Positions 37,080 to 48,388 of a stretch of DNA of 64,000 bases are shown piece after piece (the stretch's first letter is position 1; each line of letters opens with the position of its first letter). Source of the stretch: Hypomyces perniciosus. Lineage: Eukaryota > Ascomycota > Sordariomycetes > Hypocreales > Hypocreaceae. The stretch is taken from positions 3,286,001 to 3,350,000 of the forward strand of contig SPDT01000001.1 of the NCBI GenBank assembly GCA_008477525.1. The letters run 5' to 3'. Position numbers and translations under genes: made by a program. The notes under the pieces were generated by a model. The model saw nothing but the letters and a program-made list of their open reading frames with translations. It was not told the DNA's origin and searched no databases.

Positions 37080-39177
37080 TTATAACTTGGCTTTGGGTGA
37101 TTCGATGGTAGGAACCAACAGGTCGCGCATATCGGAAGCCGCTTCATTCAGGTAGTGGCTCATTCGATCACTCCCAAGACCCTTGGACACGACATTGAAG
37201 TTGATGCTATTTTTTATGTCAGCACGTTCCGTTTGACGATGTGTCAATATGCCTTACCTATTCTCATTGATCATGTAGGCAATGCCGAAACCGCCATCGA
37301 TCACCTGACTCCAACCATAGCCATTGAAGAACTCAGAGCTTAGCTGTGATGTGGAAAGATACCAAGAGGACGAGTATCCGTAAGCAGGGTCCTTATAGAT
37401 GGCGGGGAGTTCTTGGCCAGGCTCGAGGAGCTTCTTCAGTCCAAACAGGTGCCTGTCAACGCCCTTACCGTCTGACGCGGCGGAAATGTACTCGATGTGT
37501 GCGTCGACGGCTTTGCGGAAGAGATCAACTCGCATCTTGTCGTCGGCGTCTAGGTCTGCCATGGACTTGCACCAAGCGACCGACTCGTCCGAAACCGTGC
37601 GGCAAGTCTCGGTGCGGCCAAGCTGGAAGCGCCGAGTGGCCGCAGATTCGTATGTGGGGCGGTTCTTGCCGTACATCTTGAGGTAGGCCAGCTGGATAAT
37701 CATCTGAACATAGGCATCAGGCGAGCACTTGAACTTCTTGATAAGACCCTTCCCGTAGCCCTGGTAGGCTTGGACGGCCAGTTGGTGCTGACCAATGACG
37801 GTTTGAAAATCGGTAATGGCGCGATCAATCTCGGCCTGGATTTTCGGCGTGATGTCGAACTCGATCAGCTGTGGCTCGGGCAAGTCGGAGCGGACTGTCG
37901 GGTCAGAAAAGTCGAGCTTGTTGCCGAAAATTAAGGCATTGGTGTAGTCGTTCAGGCGATGAGTCGGAGTGCCGTCCATCATGGAGTGCTCACCCATAAA
38001 ACCTGAGGTGCCATTGTCGTTGATAATAAACTGCAGGGGCTTGTCATACCATCGATTAGCGCCATCGCCATGCCAATACTGGTGGGCGCGCTCCTCAAGG
38101 GTGATGGGAGAAGCGTCATCCAGGCAGACGACGAATGAGGCCGACTCGATGGCCTCAAGAGCCGCCTTATTTCGAGGGCTGGCTCCTATCAAAACCTCAC
38201 GGGCATCAGCCCAGACGTCGCGATTCTCTGAAGTCAGGGCACCGACGGGAGACACGCGCTGGGCGACTTCGTAGACTCGGCGAAACTGGTGTTCGAGCTC
38301 AGATGTGTTGAGCTGCTTACCAGAAAACTCGTGAGGAATCTTGAAGAACTGGTTCTTGCGGATTGCAATGATATGCTTGTGCTCTGCATGGGGGAACTTG
38401 ACAGGATAATCAGCTGGCCGGGACGCAACGCGACTCGCATTGAACATCCACTTGTAACTGTCCATACAGATGGGCAGTTTCTTCATGTATTCGGGTTCAA
38501 GAGTGCCGGCATCCACGAGCTTCTTGAACTCTAGAACAGCAGTAGTTATAGCAGCTGCACGCTTCGCGGGATCCCGGCGTTTGCGGTCGTCTCGGTGCGA
38601 GTAGAAATAGCTGACATATGGTACGACGGGATCCCGATAACTCAGATAGGCGGCATCATTCCACCAATCGTACATCCAATTCTTTGTCTCAGGGCCCTCG
38701 CGTCGTGCGATGAGCTTGTCCTGGAGCTTGCTGCCGGCGCCGCCAGGCTTGATAAAGTCCTCAACAGCTGTTTTGCTGGCCTCATATTCGGCCGGGGAGA
38801 GAATAGGCTGTAGGCTCTTGAGATATCGCTTGGCGGTCTCTTCTAGAGTCGGCACGGGTAGGCGAGGAAGCGACTCCTGGAACCTCAGCATGGAACCCTT
38901 TGACTTGTCCTCGACATAGCCTAGCAACAGAGCGATCAATCAGCACAATTGGTTGACGCAGGGGCCAGGGAAGCGGCAAGCGTACCAGAGGGGAGTGAGC
39001 TGTTGTTACGTTTAGTCGGGGCCATGATGATGCGATGCTGTTGCTTTCGGCAATAGTGTGGTTAGCATGGTGGACCGATGCGTATAGTGAAGGAAATGGA
39101 AGAGGATGACCAACCGTGGGCACCGTAACTCGTCGAAGGATACTCCTTGATGCGTGAGAGCGGAGGGACGTCAACAT
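37080..39177 (-). CDS. acuJ: Carnitine O-acetyltransferase, dual-targeted (AcuJ type)
   Basis: Core exons are 39025-38986, 38920-37258 and 37206-37080, giving 609 aa from MAPTKRNN. The enzyme moves acetyl groups between CoA and carnitine so that peroxisomal and cytosolic acetyl units reach mitochondria. Catalytic His in EHSMMDGTP (residue 325) and the choline/carnitine acyltransferase fold are clear. The last, spliced exon ends in AKL, a type-1 peroxisomal signal, missed if the final 51-bp intron is not removed. An upstream exon 39177-39115 (MLTSLRSHASRSILRRVTVPT), a 77-bp intron with a GCTAAC branch, and 39037-39026 join in frame to the core start, adding a mitochondrial presequence (634 aa). 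So one gene probably makes a mitochondrial and a peroxisomal form, as known for fungal CAT2/acuJ genes. The upstream donor GTTGGT is not an ideal match. Confidence 0.9.
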
Positions 39178-40135
39178 GGCCAATGGCTCTCTTGGGGAAG
39201 AAGAAGCGAAAGAGGACGCCGAGGTGCGGCACGAGGAGGAGGAGGATTATATTGTGTCGACGGGGAGTCCAGAGTACGGGTGGTCCGTTCAGCAGCGACA
39301 CCGCTCGCGCGTCTTATTGATTAAATCAAACCCGGTCACTGCGTTTGATATTGCTGGGCCTAGTACGGAGTACGGAAGTGACTATTTTAATAGTATTAAT
39401 ACAGCAAAAAGTCGTGCTGAGGGACTCCGAGGGCGATACGATAGCCACATGCTCATCCCAGATGACCCAGACGAGGCATGGCGTTGTCAAAGCCGACGGC
39501 TAGCCCCCCTGTTCTGCCCCACCATCCCCGGAACTGGCCACCAGCCGAGGTTATTGTCGAAGTTACCGGCAAAGCAGTGACACCCTATGCCAAGCAAGGA
39601 GCCCACAACGGTGGCCTACTCCGTACACATTTTCCATTCCTGTTCCAACATGCGCGCTTCCTCACGTCCGAGACCGTGACTCCCACATTATATTCTACCA
39701 CCTACCTTGTTGAATAAATTCCATTAGTTCACTGATTGGGCTCTGGGTAATTATGTGTTTTTCTTCCGCTCATCCGTTTGGCTATCTATCTTGAAATCAA
39801 AGAGGACCTTGGTTGGTAGTGTACGAGTACGCCTCAACAATAAATCACTGATTTTTGGCAATTATTACTGTTCACCAAGACACTCAAGCTAACAGTGCTA
39901 TACATCCTGTGAATTACAATACAGACGGGCTGCCTTGACACAAATTCCCCCAACCAAAAACCAGGGAAACTCTTGATATTGTTACGTATCCCCCAACTCC
40001 CAGTACCCAGCGCCACTCGAGCGATTGAACCTCGCCACCAAAGTCTTCGCATTATGTCTTTTGTCCGACTCCGTCCCGGACAAACCAGACTTGCCATACC
40101 GTACCCAACCTGACTTGTATCGACTCTTGACCCTC
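39178..40135. other. acuJ upstream region and Rsc8-like 3' flank
   Basis: 958 bp between tandem minus-strand genes. It holds three CCGAGG hexamers (listed separately) and two exact TACGGAGTA/TACTCCGTA motifs (39364-39372, 39617-39625). A plus-strand frame of 134 codons (39176-39580) reads through these motifs and overlaps the acuJ first exon; I regard it as chance. A minus-strand frame of 87 codons (40097-39834) is unrecognised. Confidence 0.5.
39219..39550 (-). promoter_or_regulatory. Three Far-type boxes (CCTCGG) upstream of acuJ
   Basis: CCGAGG on the plus strand at 39219-39224, 39427-39432 and 39545-39550, i.e. CCTCGG three times in acuJ orientation, 42, 250 and 368 bp before the upstream ATG. 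In Aspergillus nidulans this hexamer is the binding core of FarA/FarB, which induce fatty-acid catabolism genes including carnitine acetyltransferase. Activity here is inferred. Confidence 0.5.
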
Positions 40136-42330
40136 CTATGCCTCGAAACTCTTGACTTGGCCGTTGCTACTCGGCGGCTGTGCCAATTGTCCCTCGTTCA
40201 ACGCCTGGAAGCTCAGTCTCTCGCCGTCCATGGTGATTTCTTGAGCCATCCGCGCCCCTTGCTCGCCTCCAACCTCCGCCGCTGTCTTTAACACTTCCTG
40301 GACACCCCGCACCCGTCGCCGGAAGGCGAGCCTATCCAAGAATAGTTGTTGTCGGCCCCGCTCCAATTCTCGCCGCTCCTCTCGTAGTATGGCTTCCATT
40401 TCGTTGAAATACTTGAGCTTCAACTCTAGTTTCTGAAGCATCACGTTAGCAGCCGCGGAGACCAGTCGTGTCATCTCGCGTTCTTCATGTGACGCAAAGC
40501 CTGCTGCTCGTGCCCCGATTGATGCCAACGGGATTGACGCAAGAGATGTCCTCGTAGTCGTGGTTGTGGTCGTTGTGGTTGTCATTGTCACCTGCCGAGC
40601 ATCCACTTCCATTGAATCTCCCTTGTCCTCATCCTTGTCTTTCCCGTTGGTTTGTGTTTTATCACCAACTTGACTGTTACCGTCCAATTGCCTGCGTAGA
40701 TTTCGTTTCAATTCATCGGCAGACTTGTTCGCCGCAGCCGCAGTGCTTGCGGGATCTGCCAAGCTGGCCAGGAAACCAACCACTGACATTACTGGATTGT
40801 CAACTTGACTGAAGGGAAGATGACCATGCTGACTGCCCAACATTGACAGGCCTGTCGGCGCATTGATCGGCATCTCTGAATCCAGATACTTCTCTTCAAT
40901 ATCCAGTTGTAGGAATTGAAGCACGCATTCCTCTCGTGTTCGGGTCCCCACATGCTCGGCAATTTCGCCCCAATCGTCGTCAAATCTTTCAAGTCCTTCG
41001 AGAAGGCGCAAAATTTCTGCATCCGTCCACGGGGCGTCACGGTCAAGGATAGACGTATATGTTGGGTTTTCCATCTTGGAGTACATGCTCGAGGTATGAT
41101 TCGCAGGTAATCGACCCTCTGTAAAGCAGTTGGGGCAAAGGTCGAACTTGGCCTTTGAGTTTGCGTCCGTTTGAGTACTGTGATAGTATATCCGGGTACA
41201 GTCATTTCCACATTGGTGACAATTGACCTTCACAATAGGTGATTTGGTTGTATCTTCTGTGGCTGAGATACCGTTGCTGGTCGACGTCTCACCATTTGGT
41301 CTACTCTCCGTCTTGTTGACCGAAGTTCCCTTGGCACTGGCTTCATAGATGTTCCGCCCGATTTCTAGGTTAAGATCTCCCTTGGTTGGAAGAGAGACGC
41401 TGGCCTTATTCTCTGTGTCGTGATTCTTCTTTCCTTCCAATACCATGGGGTCTGCTGATGGCTGCCAAGGTTGAAGCCCACGAGGAGTGTCGCAAATAAT
41501 TTTGAAATGTCCCGTGAATGGTGGCCCTACATGCGAGGGTCGTTGGTCTGCATCCACCTATATGCAACATGTTAGATAGAAACCCAAATAGAATCGCCAC
41601 AAATTTAAGCACCTGGTAGTTTATCAAGCCCCATTGCTCGAGAAAAGCGTGCACGCGCATAATGGCACACACATCACCTGCTAGGTTGCGGCGGCAGGCT
41701 GTGACAGTCAAGTACTCAACTGGATTGAGACGGTACGTGTTAATCATGAAATCGCGGTAATCCTTATACACGGCTGGCGTTTTGCTTCTGTTGCGATTAT
41801 TAAAGAACTCGGCCATGGCCTTGCGTTCAATGTCGTGGATGGTGTTCATGTCGAACCAAGTGCTGTAGCTTGGCAAGATAATCGCATGTGTCTGAGAGAT
41901 TAGGTGCTCCCTAGCCGCAGACTCGATTGTTTCCTTTGACTTCACATCAGGTTCACCATTCGCAACGGCAGCACCATCCCCTGAACTGGTTACGTCCTTT
42001 GACTCGTTGGGCGCATCTCCCATCTCTTCGTCAGCACGGATAGTGTTCTCGGCAGTGGCTCCATCCAGTCCATCGAGCAGGCCATCAGATGTGGCGCCCA
42101 GACCAGGAGTCTCGCTGTCTTGCTTAATGCCATGATTTGTCGGCCCTTCAGACATTTGGACATCTAGCAAAATGTCTTAGCTCGGTCCGGGCTACCTCGT
42201 GAATCTCTCAATACAAACCTTGGGCATCTAGCGTGCCAGTACTTGATTGCAGTGGTGGTTGCGCAAGTATGGCGTTGCTGTTTGGTGATGTCGCGCTACC
42301 AGGAGATCCATATGCCGTAAGATCTTCCAT
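40136..42330 (-). CDS. rsc8: SWI/SNF or RSC remodelling subunit (SWIRM-ZZ-SANT), Rsc8/Swi3 type
   Basis: Exons 42330-42219, 42163-41613 and 41557-40136 (two 55-bp introns) give 694 aa. Proteins of this family dimerise and scaffold SWI/SNF-type chromatin remodellers. Order: acidic low-complexity N-terminus; SWIRM domain (about 95-185; [46 protein letters not shown]); zinc-binding ZZ-like segment (CHQC 334-337, CPNC 362-365); SANT domain (from W398; [34 protein letters not shown]); a run of twelve threonines from ACN codons (near 40560-40590); and a C-terminal leucine-rich coiled coil ([21 protein letters not shown]). Whether it serves RSC, SWI/SNF or both cannot be read from sequence. It shares a divergent promoter with ETF alpha. 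Confidence 0.88.
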
Positions 42331-43105
42331 TGCTACCGCGTCTCGCCCGGGCGAGGAATCAATCGAATGAAGGCAGAAGAAGCGAAAGCCTCAAAAAGGC
42401 ACGTGTCGAAACCTTGATCGAAGTAATGCAATGGGCTTAGGCGAGTGGCCCGTCGAGTTGCCAATGCGACTGGTACTGTGATGTTGGTGATAGATTTCAG
42501 ATGATGGGTCGCGTTTGAGAATTTTGGCGCGACTGGGATGGTGTGTTGGTAGTAGTAGCAGTAGAAACCAAAGGCCTTCTGTCACTGATTGGCGCCTGGA
42601 TGGCTCGCAGTTACAGTGCTATTTCTTCACGTGATGTATCTATCGATAAGGCTCACGTGACAGGAAAATGACTAGTACCTACTTCGTACTAAGGTAGTAG
42701 TACTCCGTACATAGTATTACTGGGGTACCTACCAGTCAGTACTCGGTATCTATGCTAAAAGATGAAGCTTACCTAGTACTTTTACATCATGAATTGGCTC
42801 TGCGAGGTAGTTCGTGAGAATTGGCACCCTTTCTACCTCTGAACTTATTGTAGTACAGTACCACCTTGAAACCTGTACAGAGTATCAATTAGCACCTTGT
42901 AGCAACCTGGTACAGTCCTGCTAACCTCCGGCGGAACCCGAGATCACTCAATGATCCACGTGACAGGTAATGCAACGACGGCTTCCGAATTCGCAACCGA
43001 GGGCCGCGTCCAGCCGTCAATTCAATTCCTCCTCCGTACCTTGAGCATCACCCCAAACCACAGCCCATTGCTCAAGGCCACCGGTGCTGTTAGAATTGTC
43101 TCACG
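42331..43105. other. Divergent promoter region, rsc8 / ETF alpha
   Basis: 775 bp between start codons. Contains an exact TACTCCGTA (42701-42709) inside a patch of related TACTTCGTACTA, GTAGTAGTA and GGTACCTACC words (42670-42780), and one CCGAGG (listed separately). A 64-codon minus-strand frame (42585-42391) could be a leader ORF of rsc8 but is not otherwise supported. Confidence 0.5.
42997..43002. promoter_or_regulatory. Far-type hexamer (CCGAGG) upstream of ETF alpha
   Basis: CCGAGG 104 bp before the ETF alpha ATG. The same hexamer occurs three times upstream of acuJ. ETF takes electrons from acyl-CoA dehydrogenases, so fatty-acid induction would make sense. A single hexamer may be chance. 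Confidence 0.3.
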
Positions 43106-44209
43106 ATGCTTCCCCCTATCCGGCAAATTCTCACTAGACAAGGTGGTTTGATTCTTACTCAAACACCACGGCTGTCCTTCAGGGGATGTGCTCCAAGGCG
43201 GGCACTTTCCACCCTGGCCGTTCTAGAGCAACGTGAAGGCCAATTAAGCCATAGTTCCCTAAGTGTCTTCACAGCGGCGAAGAAGCTTGGGGGCACGGTT
43301 CATGGTTTTCTGGCTGGCAGCAACGTAACTGCTGCGGCTGAAGAAGCCGCCAAAGTGGATGGCGTTGAGAAGGTCATTGCTGTGGAGAATGGGGCATATG
43401 ACAAAGTCAGCGCGTTGTGTATGATCTCTTTTTCGCCGGTGTTGATGCTGACATGGTCCTAGGGACTGCCAGAAATCTTCGCTCCCTTGCTAGTCGAGAA
43501 CATCAAAAAGGGCAACTATACACACGTCATTGCTGGGCATACAGCATTCGGCAAGAACGTGTTACCAAGAGTTGCGGCCTTGCTGGACTCACAGCAGATA
43601 TCGGATGTCACCTCCATCGAAAATGAAACAACATTCGTCCGTCCTATCTATGCCGGCAATGCTATAGCTACCGTGGAGTCTTCCGACGCCATCAAACTCT
43701 TAACAATCCGAGGCACAGCGTTTGCGGCCGCAGTCCCAGAGCAGGGATCTGCTACCATAGAGAATGGAGCGGATCCCAAAATTGAACCTTCGACTGAATG
43801 GGTATCCGAGGATCTTGCAAAGTCCGATCGCCCGGACCTCGCCACCGCCAGCAAAGTCGTTTCGGGTGGACGAGGACTAAAGTCAAAAGAGGAATTTGAT
43901 AAGATAATGTTGCCTCTAGCTGATGCCCTTGGCGCAGCTGTTGGTGCTTCGAGAGCGGCCGTTGACAGCGGATATGCTGATAACAGTCTCCAGGTTGGCC
44001 AAACTGGCAAAGTTGTTGCCCCTCAACTGTACATGGCGGTTGGTATTTCTGGGGCAATCCAGCACCTGGCAGGTATGAAGGACAGCAAGGTCATTGCGGC
44101 AATCAACAAAGATCCGGACGCGCCTATATTCCAAGTCGCGGATGCAGGCCTCGTGGGTGATCTTTTCGAAAAGGTTCCGGAACTGACAGACAAGATCAAA
44201 AATTCTTAA
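43106..44209 (+). CDS. Electron transfer flavoprotein alpha subunit, mitochondrial
   Basis: Exons 43106-43405 and 43463-44209 (57-bp intron, donor GTCAGC; junction YDK-GLPE as in the family) give 348 aa. With the beta subunit it passes electrons from acyl-CoA and amino-acid dehydrogenases to ETF-ubiquinone oxidoreductase in the matrix. The N-terminus is a mitochondrial presequence (about residues 1-30; arginines, no acids until VLEQREG). The ETF alpha N-domain ([18 protein letters not shown]) and the FAD-binding C-domain ([47 protein letters not shown]) are complete. Yeast counterpart is AIM45. A second donor (GTGTAT) downstream would insert extra residues (VSA...) and is less likely. Only 37 bp separate its stop from the convergent next gene. 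Confidence 0.93.
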
Positions 44210-44246
44210 GCAGTTAAAATAATACATCAAGGGGAGCTTTACGTCC

Positions 44247-45922
44247 TCATCTAACGGCAGTTAACATATCCTTGGTGTTGGTGAATTTCTCTCTTTCTTT
44301 GCCTCTCGCTCGCCCTCGGTCTCTCTCAGCCCGGTCAATCTGGCGCCACTGATCCCATGTAATGACTCGTGTGGCTTCAGAACCGAGACAATGCCGTACT
44401 GCATCCCATCCACCTGCCCCTTGGCCGTGGTTAAAATCAAGAAAACGAGCACTTGACAACCAATCCTGAACGATTGTGTCGCCCGTGATGAATGCGTCAT
44501 GCATTGTGGACGCAATGACTCCGGTCGGACCTCGTTTGGCCCAGCCAGCGCAATACATACCTGGCACTTGCTGCATTTTGACACTAGAAGCTATGTCACC
44601 AGAGACGTGGCGTAGCACTCTCCCGAACCCGTCATTACTTACTATCCCTCGCCTCTCATCAAACTCAATACCAGCCTCAGCAAATCCGGGCAATGGCACG
44701 GACTTGTACCCAACAGATCGAAAGACCACGTCTGAAGCTAGAACCCTTGTTTTACCTGTAGGTACTGCATATGATTTTGGGTCAAACGGAGCTGCCAAGT
44801 CGTTCACATCGAACTCAGTGCCACCAACGACAGATGAGTTTACTGTGTTCGTGAGAAAGCTCCTGGGGGAGAGACAACTATCAAGGGACCAAGACTTGGG
44901 CGCGGTCTGGACAACGTCTGGTGTTCCCTTCAAGACAACCTCCATAAGCCTTTTTGTGGCCCGGGGAAGAATGTTGATGTCAAGTGGGATCAGTGAGCGA
45001 TCTACTGGATGAAATGACACCTTAGGCAACTTCATCAGCTCACGCACCTCCTTGATGGTGAATGCCGCCTAGTTGCACATATACATTAGACCCGGCTTAT
45101 TCTAGAATATTTTGCTATCAGTTTACTCACCTGCATGGGCCCTCTCCTTCCAACCACGTGTACTCTCTTGATCCGACTGCTGGCCAGCCGTGCAAGAGCA
45201 TGTTCAGAAATGTCCGTCTTCTTCAGAACGTCGATATCCTCTAGTAACATTCTTGCTACATCCAGGGCGACGTTTCCCTGACCAATGACCACGGCTTCCT
45301 CACCTTGAGTCAAATTTGGGTCAAGGTCTATGCAATCCGGAAGACCATTGTACCAACCCACGAACTGGCGGGCTGAGTAGATGCCGTTGAGGGTTGATTC
45401 CCCCGGGATTCCCAACTTTTTGTCTTCTGACGCACCATACGCCAACAGGACAGAATGATAGTGACGCATGAGCAGTCGCAACTCAACGGTACAGTGCTCA
45501 GCCAGATGCCCAGGGCGGCCCACAGACACATTTCCCAGAAATCGAAAATTAGGCGAAGATGCGACTTCTTCAAACTTGTCTTGGCAGTTCTGGGCGAGTC
45601 AGCGACCACATGGTTTACATGACGTGCGACAGACCTACTCACTCACCTTAACCTCTGGATGATCTGGGGCAACCCCGTGTCGGACCAGGCCAAATGGAAC
45701 TGGCAAAGACTCATACATGTCAATTTGCGCCTGTGGCATTTTGGTCATAACCCGGTATGCCGTATAGAATCCGGCGGGGCCGGAACCGACAACAGCCAAA
45801 CGGAAGGGAGCATCTGGCTGTCTGGAACATTGCATTGAGACTGAGAAGTACCGGATACAGCTGTTGGAAACAAGCCGCCGGTAAGCCCGAAAGCCCTGCC
45901 TCTCGTGTCTCTGAAGCATCAT
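44247..45922 (-). CDS. arh1: NADPH:adrenodoxin (ferredoxin) reductase, mitochondrial, Arh1 type
   Basis: Exons 45922-45647, 45589-45131 and 45068-44247 (introns 57 and 62 bp, all phase 0) give 518 aa. The enzyme passes electrons from NADPH to mitochondrial ferredoxin for Fe-S cluster and heme A synthesis. A basic presequence (MMLQRHERQGFRAYRRLVSN) precedes the FAD site (VVGSGPAGFYTAYR), the family motif GLVRHGVAPDHPEVK, the NADPH site (VVIGQGNVALDVARMLL, then VVGRRGPMQ) and the C-terminal FAD contact (GWAKRGPTGVIASTM). The length is close to that of fungal Arh1. It begins with two adjacent ATG codons; either may be used. It shares a 291-bp divergent promoter with the next gene. Confidence 0.93.
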
Positions 45923-46213
45923 GAAGCACAATGATAATGATGCATCTTGATCGTGAGATTGGATGCGACCGTGAAGAGGTCGTTTCTCTGTGAAGAGATT
46001 CCCGATCGGAGCTTGTCGGCAGTCGGACTTCTGATTGTTGCTGTGGCAACCGGGGCTGTCCATGTATGGTATCTCGACTGGTTTCAGCATTCAGCTACCT
46101 TCAAAGCATTCTACAGTCACCATTCCAGCACAATATTTCTGCCCTCATCGTCGTGTTCAGTTCAGAGCGTACCCATACTGTCGCACATACGTGAACTGCG
46201 ACAATTTCATAAC
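45923..46213. promoter_or_regulatory. Compact bidirectional promoter, arh1 / membrane protein
   Basis: Only 291 bp between divergent start codons. No recognised binding site. The minus-strand frame of arh1 stays open upstream through this region, so a longer arh1 N-terminus is formally possible, but the presequence at the chosen start argues against it. Confidence 0.45.
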
Positions 46214-48117
46214 ATGGGCACTTCGCCGCCGTTCCTGTACACTGCTCAGCATCGCAGCGACTCACGTTTTCCTACGACTACTTTTGATCCGAAAGCGATC
46301 ACTCGTGCGAGTTGGGAACCCAAGCCCAAAAAGGCCAGGCCTAAGGGGCCGTTGGTGTCACTTAATCGCCATCCCGAGTATGTGTATGCGGCATATGCTT
46401 TTGGGAACTCCAATTTGACACTTGATATAGTGCGCACATGGTCCTTCCGCATCGGACAACCCAGTATGCTCCTTTAGGGTCAAATACCAAATCATGGATT
46501 AAGTGGTTGCGCCGTTTCCAACTCTTCCTGCGCGTGTTACAACTCAACGGCGCTGTTGGTGTATTGGTCCTGTTTTCCTTATTCACGAGAGTTGGGGACG
46601 CAACGTCCTGGTCGATGCGGATTCTGGTGCGTGCATGATGGGCAACTACCGATATTCAATGCTCATGTTGGGACTCGTATGCTTAGTTGGCCCTTCACTA
46701 ACACTTCTCATAGCAAGCGGTAACAATTGTTCACTGTGTCTACGCCATCTACCATCACTCCCGCGATGCCGCGGGTCGCACGGCAGCTTCTTCAGCGGCT
46801 TATCAGTTCTCTGCTGCTATTTTTGACGTTGCCGCCATCGCCGCCTCCATATTTGGGGTGCTAACTGTGCATGGCAACGCGGGCAACTGGGGCACGCTTC
46901 TCAAAGACCAGAGTTTAATGGAAATTTTTGTCCCCGCAGTCTATTATACCATGATCGGCACAGGCAGCCTTCACCCTGTCTCACTATCTACTTCACTGTG
47001 GTTGGGCTGGGTATTCCGAAAGATCAGCCTTATGCCCCCAGACATGAATCCCTTGGAAGACCATTTGACATCTCGGCCTTTCCACAAGAGGAATAAGTCG
47101 TCTATATCTACAACGAGTACATTTGTGGAATCTGAGAAAAGATTCTCCACCGCAAATGAGGCCCGGCGTGATTCAGTGCGGCCGTACACAACCGGCTCAC
47201 CACCGTCCACGATGTCATTCATGCACACTCGAGCGCAATCCCGTGAATCCGTGGATAGCAGAGATTCTAAACTGAACCTCCCAAGCCGTCAGTACCAAAT
47301 TATGCCCAGAAATTCACCCAGGAACTCGACGAGCTCCATTAAAGCCAAACACCAGTCCCTCCCTCAATCTTCACACCGAGGTTCGTACACGGAGGTGCCT
47401 CTTAGAGAACTGAATTTGCCACAACCGGACGTCATCCCCAACAGCCCTAATGGGGGTCGTGTAGCTAAATTTACCGAGACGTGGATGCCCACAGGCCCTT
47501 TAATATCGAGAACAAACCAGCGGAACCAAGCCTTAGCTGTTGCGGGTCGTGACCATCGTGGCCAAGGCTCCAAGTCTTATTCCACGTTATCTCAACCATA
47601 TAACCTGGATGAATATTCCTCAGATTCTGAGTATGAAGAGGAAAACGGGCCAAATGGTATTCCTCTAGTTGGTGACTGGTCCAATAGCCCACATCCGAAT
47701 CCCTTAGGATCAAATCCAACCTCACCAACTAAGGACGACGGACCTATTGAGAGACTATACGAGCGGTCGAATAGCCCCGAGAGTCAGGACTATGGTGCCT
47801 TATATGAGCTCAACATCAACAAAAGACGTATCAGCACCAGCAGGGACATTACTGAAGAGCAGCAGCAGCCGGAAGATATGGGACACACGCGTCAGCGAGA
47901 CAGCTCCATCCAGCCAGAGGTCTTCTATTCCAGGCCTTATGGTGAGCCCAGATACGCCACGCCGCCAATTCTTGTTGGTAGGAGTCGCCAAGTATCATCG
48001 GGGAACGACTACGCACCGAATTATTCTTCTGTTGCCTATGAGCGGCGTAACGTTAGCGGCAAAATCGTTGAGGAAGGTCGAGCAGGAAGCAGATTCCCGG
48101 TGGGGCCAATTCGATGA
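46214..48117 (+). CDS. Fungal membrane protein of unknown function with long disordered tail
   Basis: Exons 46214-46377, 46431-46626 and 46714-48117 (introns 53 and 87 bp) give 587 aa. I know similar fungal proteins only as uncharacterised. The N-terminal 70 residues are basic and proline-rich (RPKGPLVSLNRHPD). Then come about four membrane segments: near 85-110 (FLRVLQLNGAVGVLVLFSLF), 122-135 (AVTIVHCVYAIYH), 150-170 (FSAAIFDVAAIAASIFGVL) and 187-210 (IFVPAVYYTMIG). The last 370 residues are hydrophilic and rich in S, N, P and R with many SP/TP sites, probably a cytosolic phosphorylated tail. All three exons keep frame and the splice at RHPD-AHMVLPHR reads well. Transporter, scaffold or sensor roles cannot be distinguished. 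Confidence 0.75.
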
Positions 48118-48388
48118 TTCTTGGCAAGATGCTCAATGGTGTATTTGTAAGTATATAGGCTGGGGGAGTAAGAAGTGGAAATGGGTAAAAGGTGGTGAAG
48201 GTATTTGTTCGCAAAGAGTCAACCTACGAGGGAGGTAACAAAGGTTGGAATGTAACTGGGCCAAAATCCTTTATTTGGTATCACGGAATTGTTTGAAGAG
48301 TCATGTGGCTACCGGTTTATTAATTACTATTACTGTTTGTTATTCATTTTTCCTTCAAGAGTGTTGTAAGAGCTGCTCTCATGCCTAC

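Noticed and set aside
39176..39580. Plus-strand frame of 134 codons rich in E at its start
   Set aside because: It overlaps the acuJ first exon in antisense, runs through two intergenic motif sites and has no recognisable features or introns.
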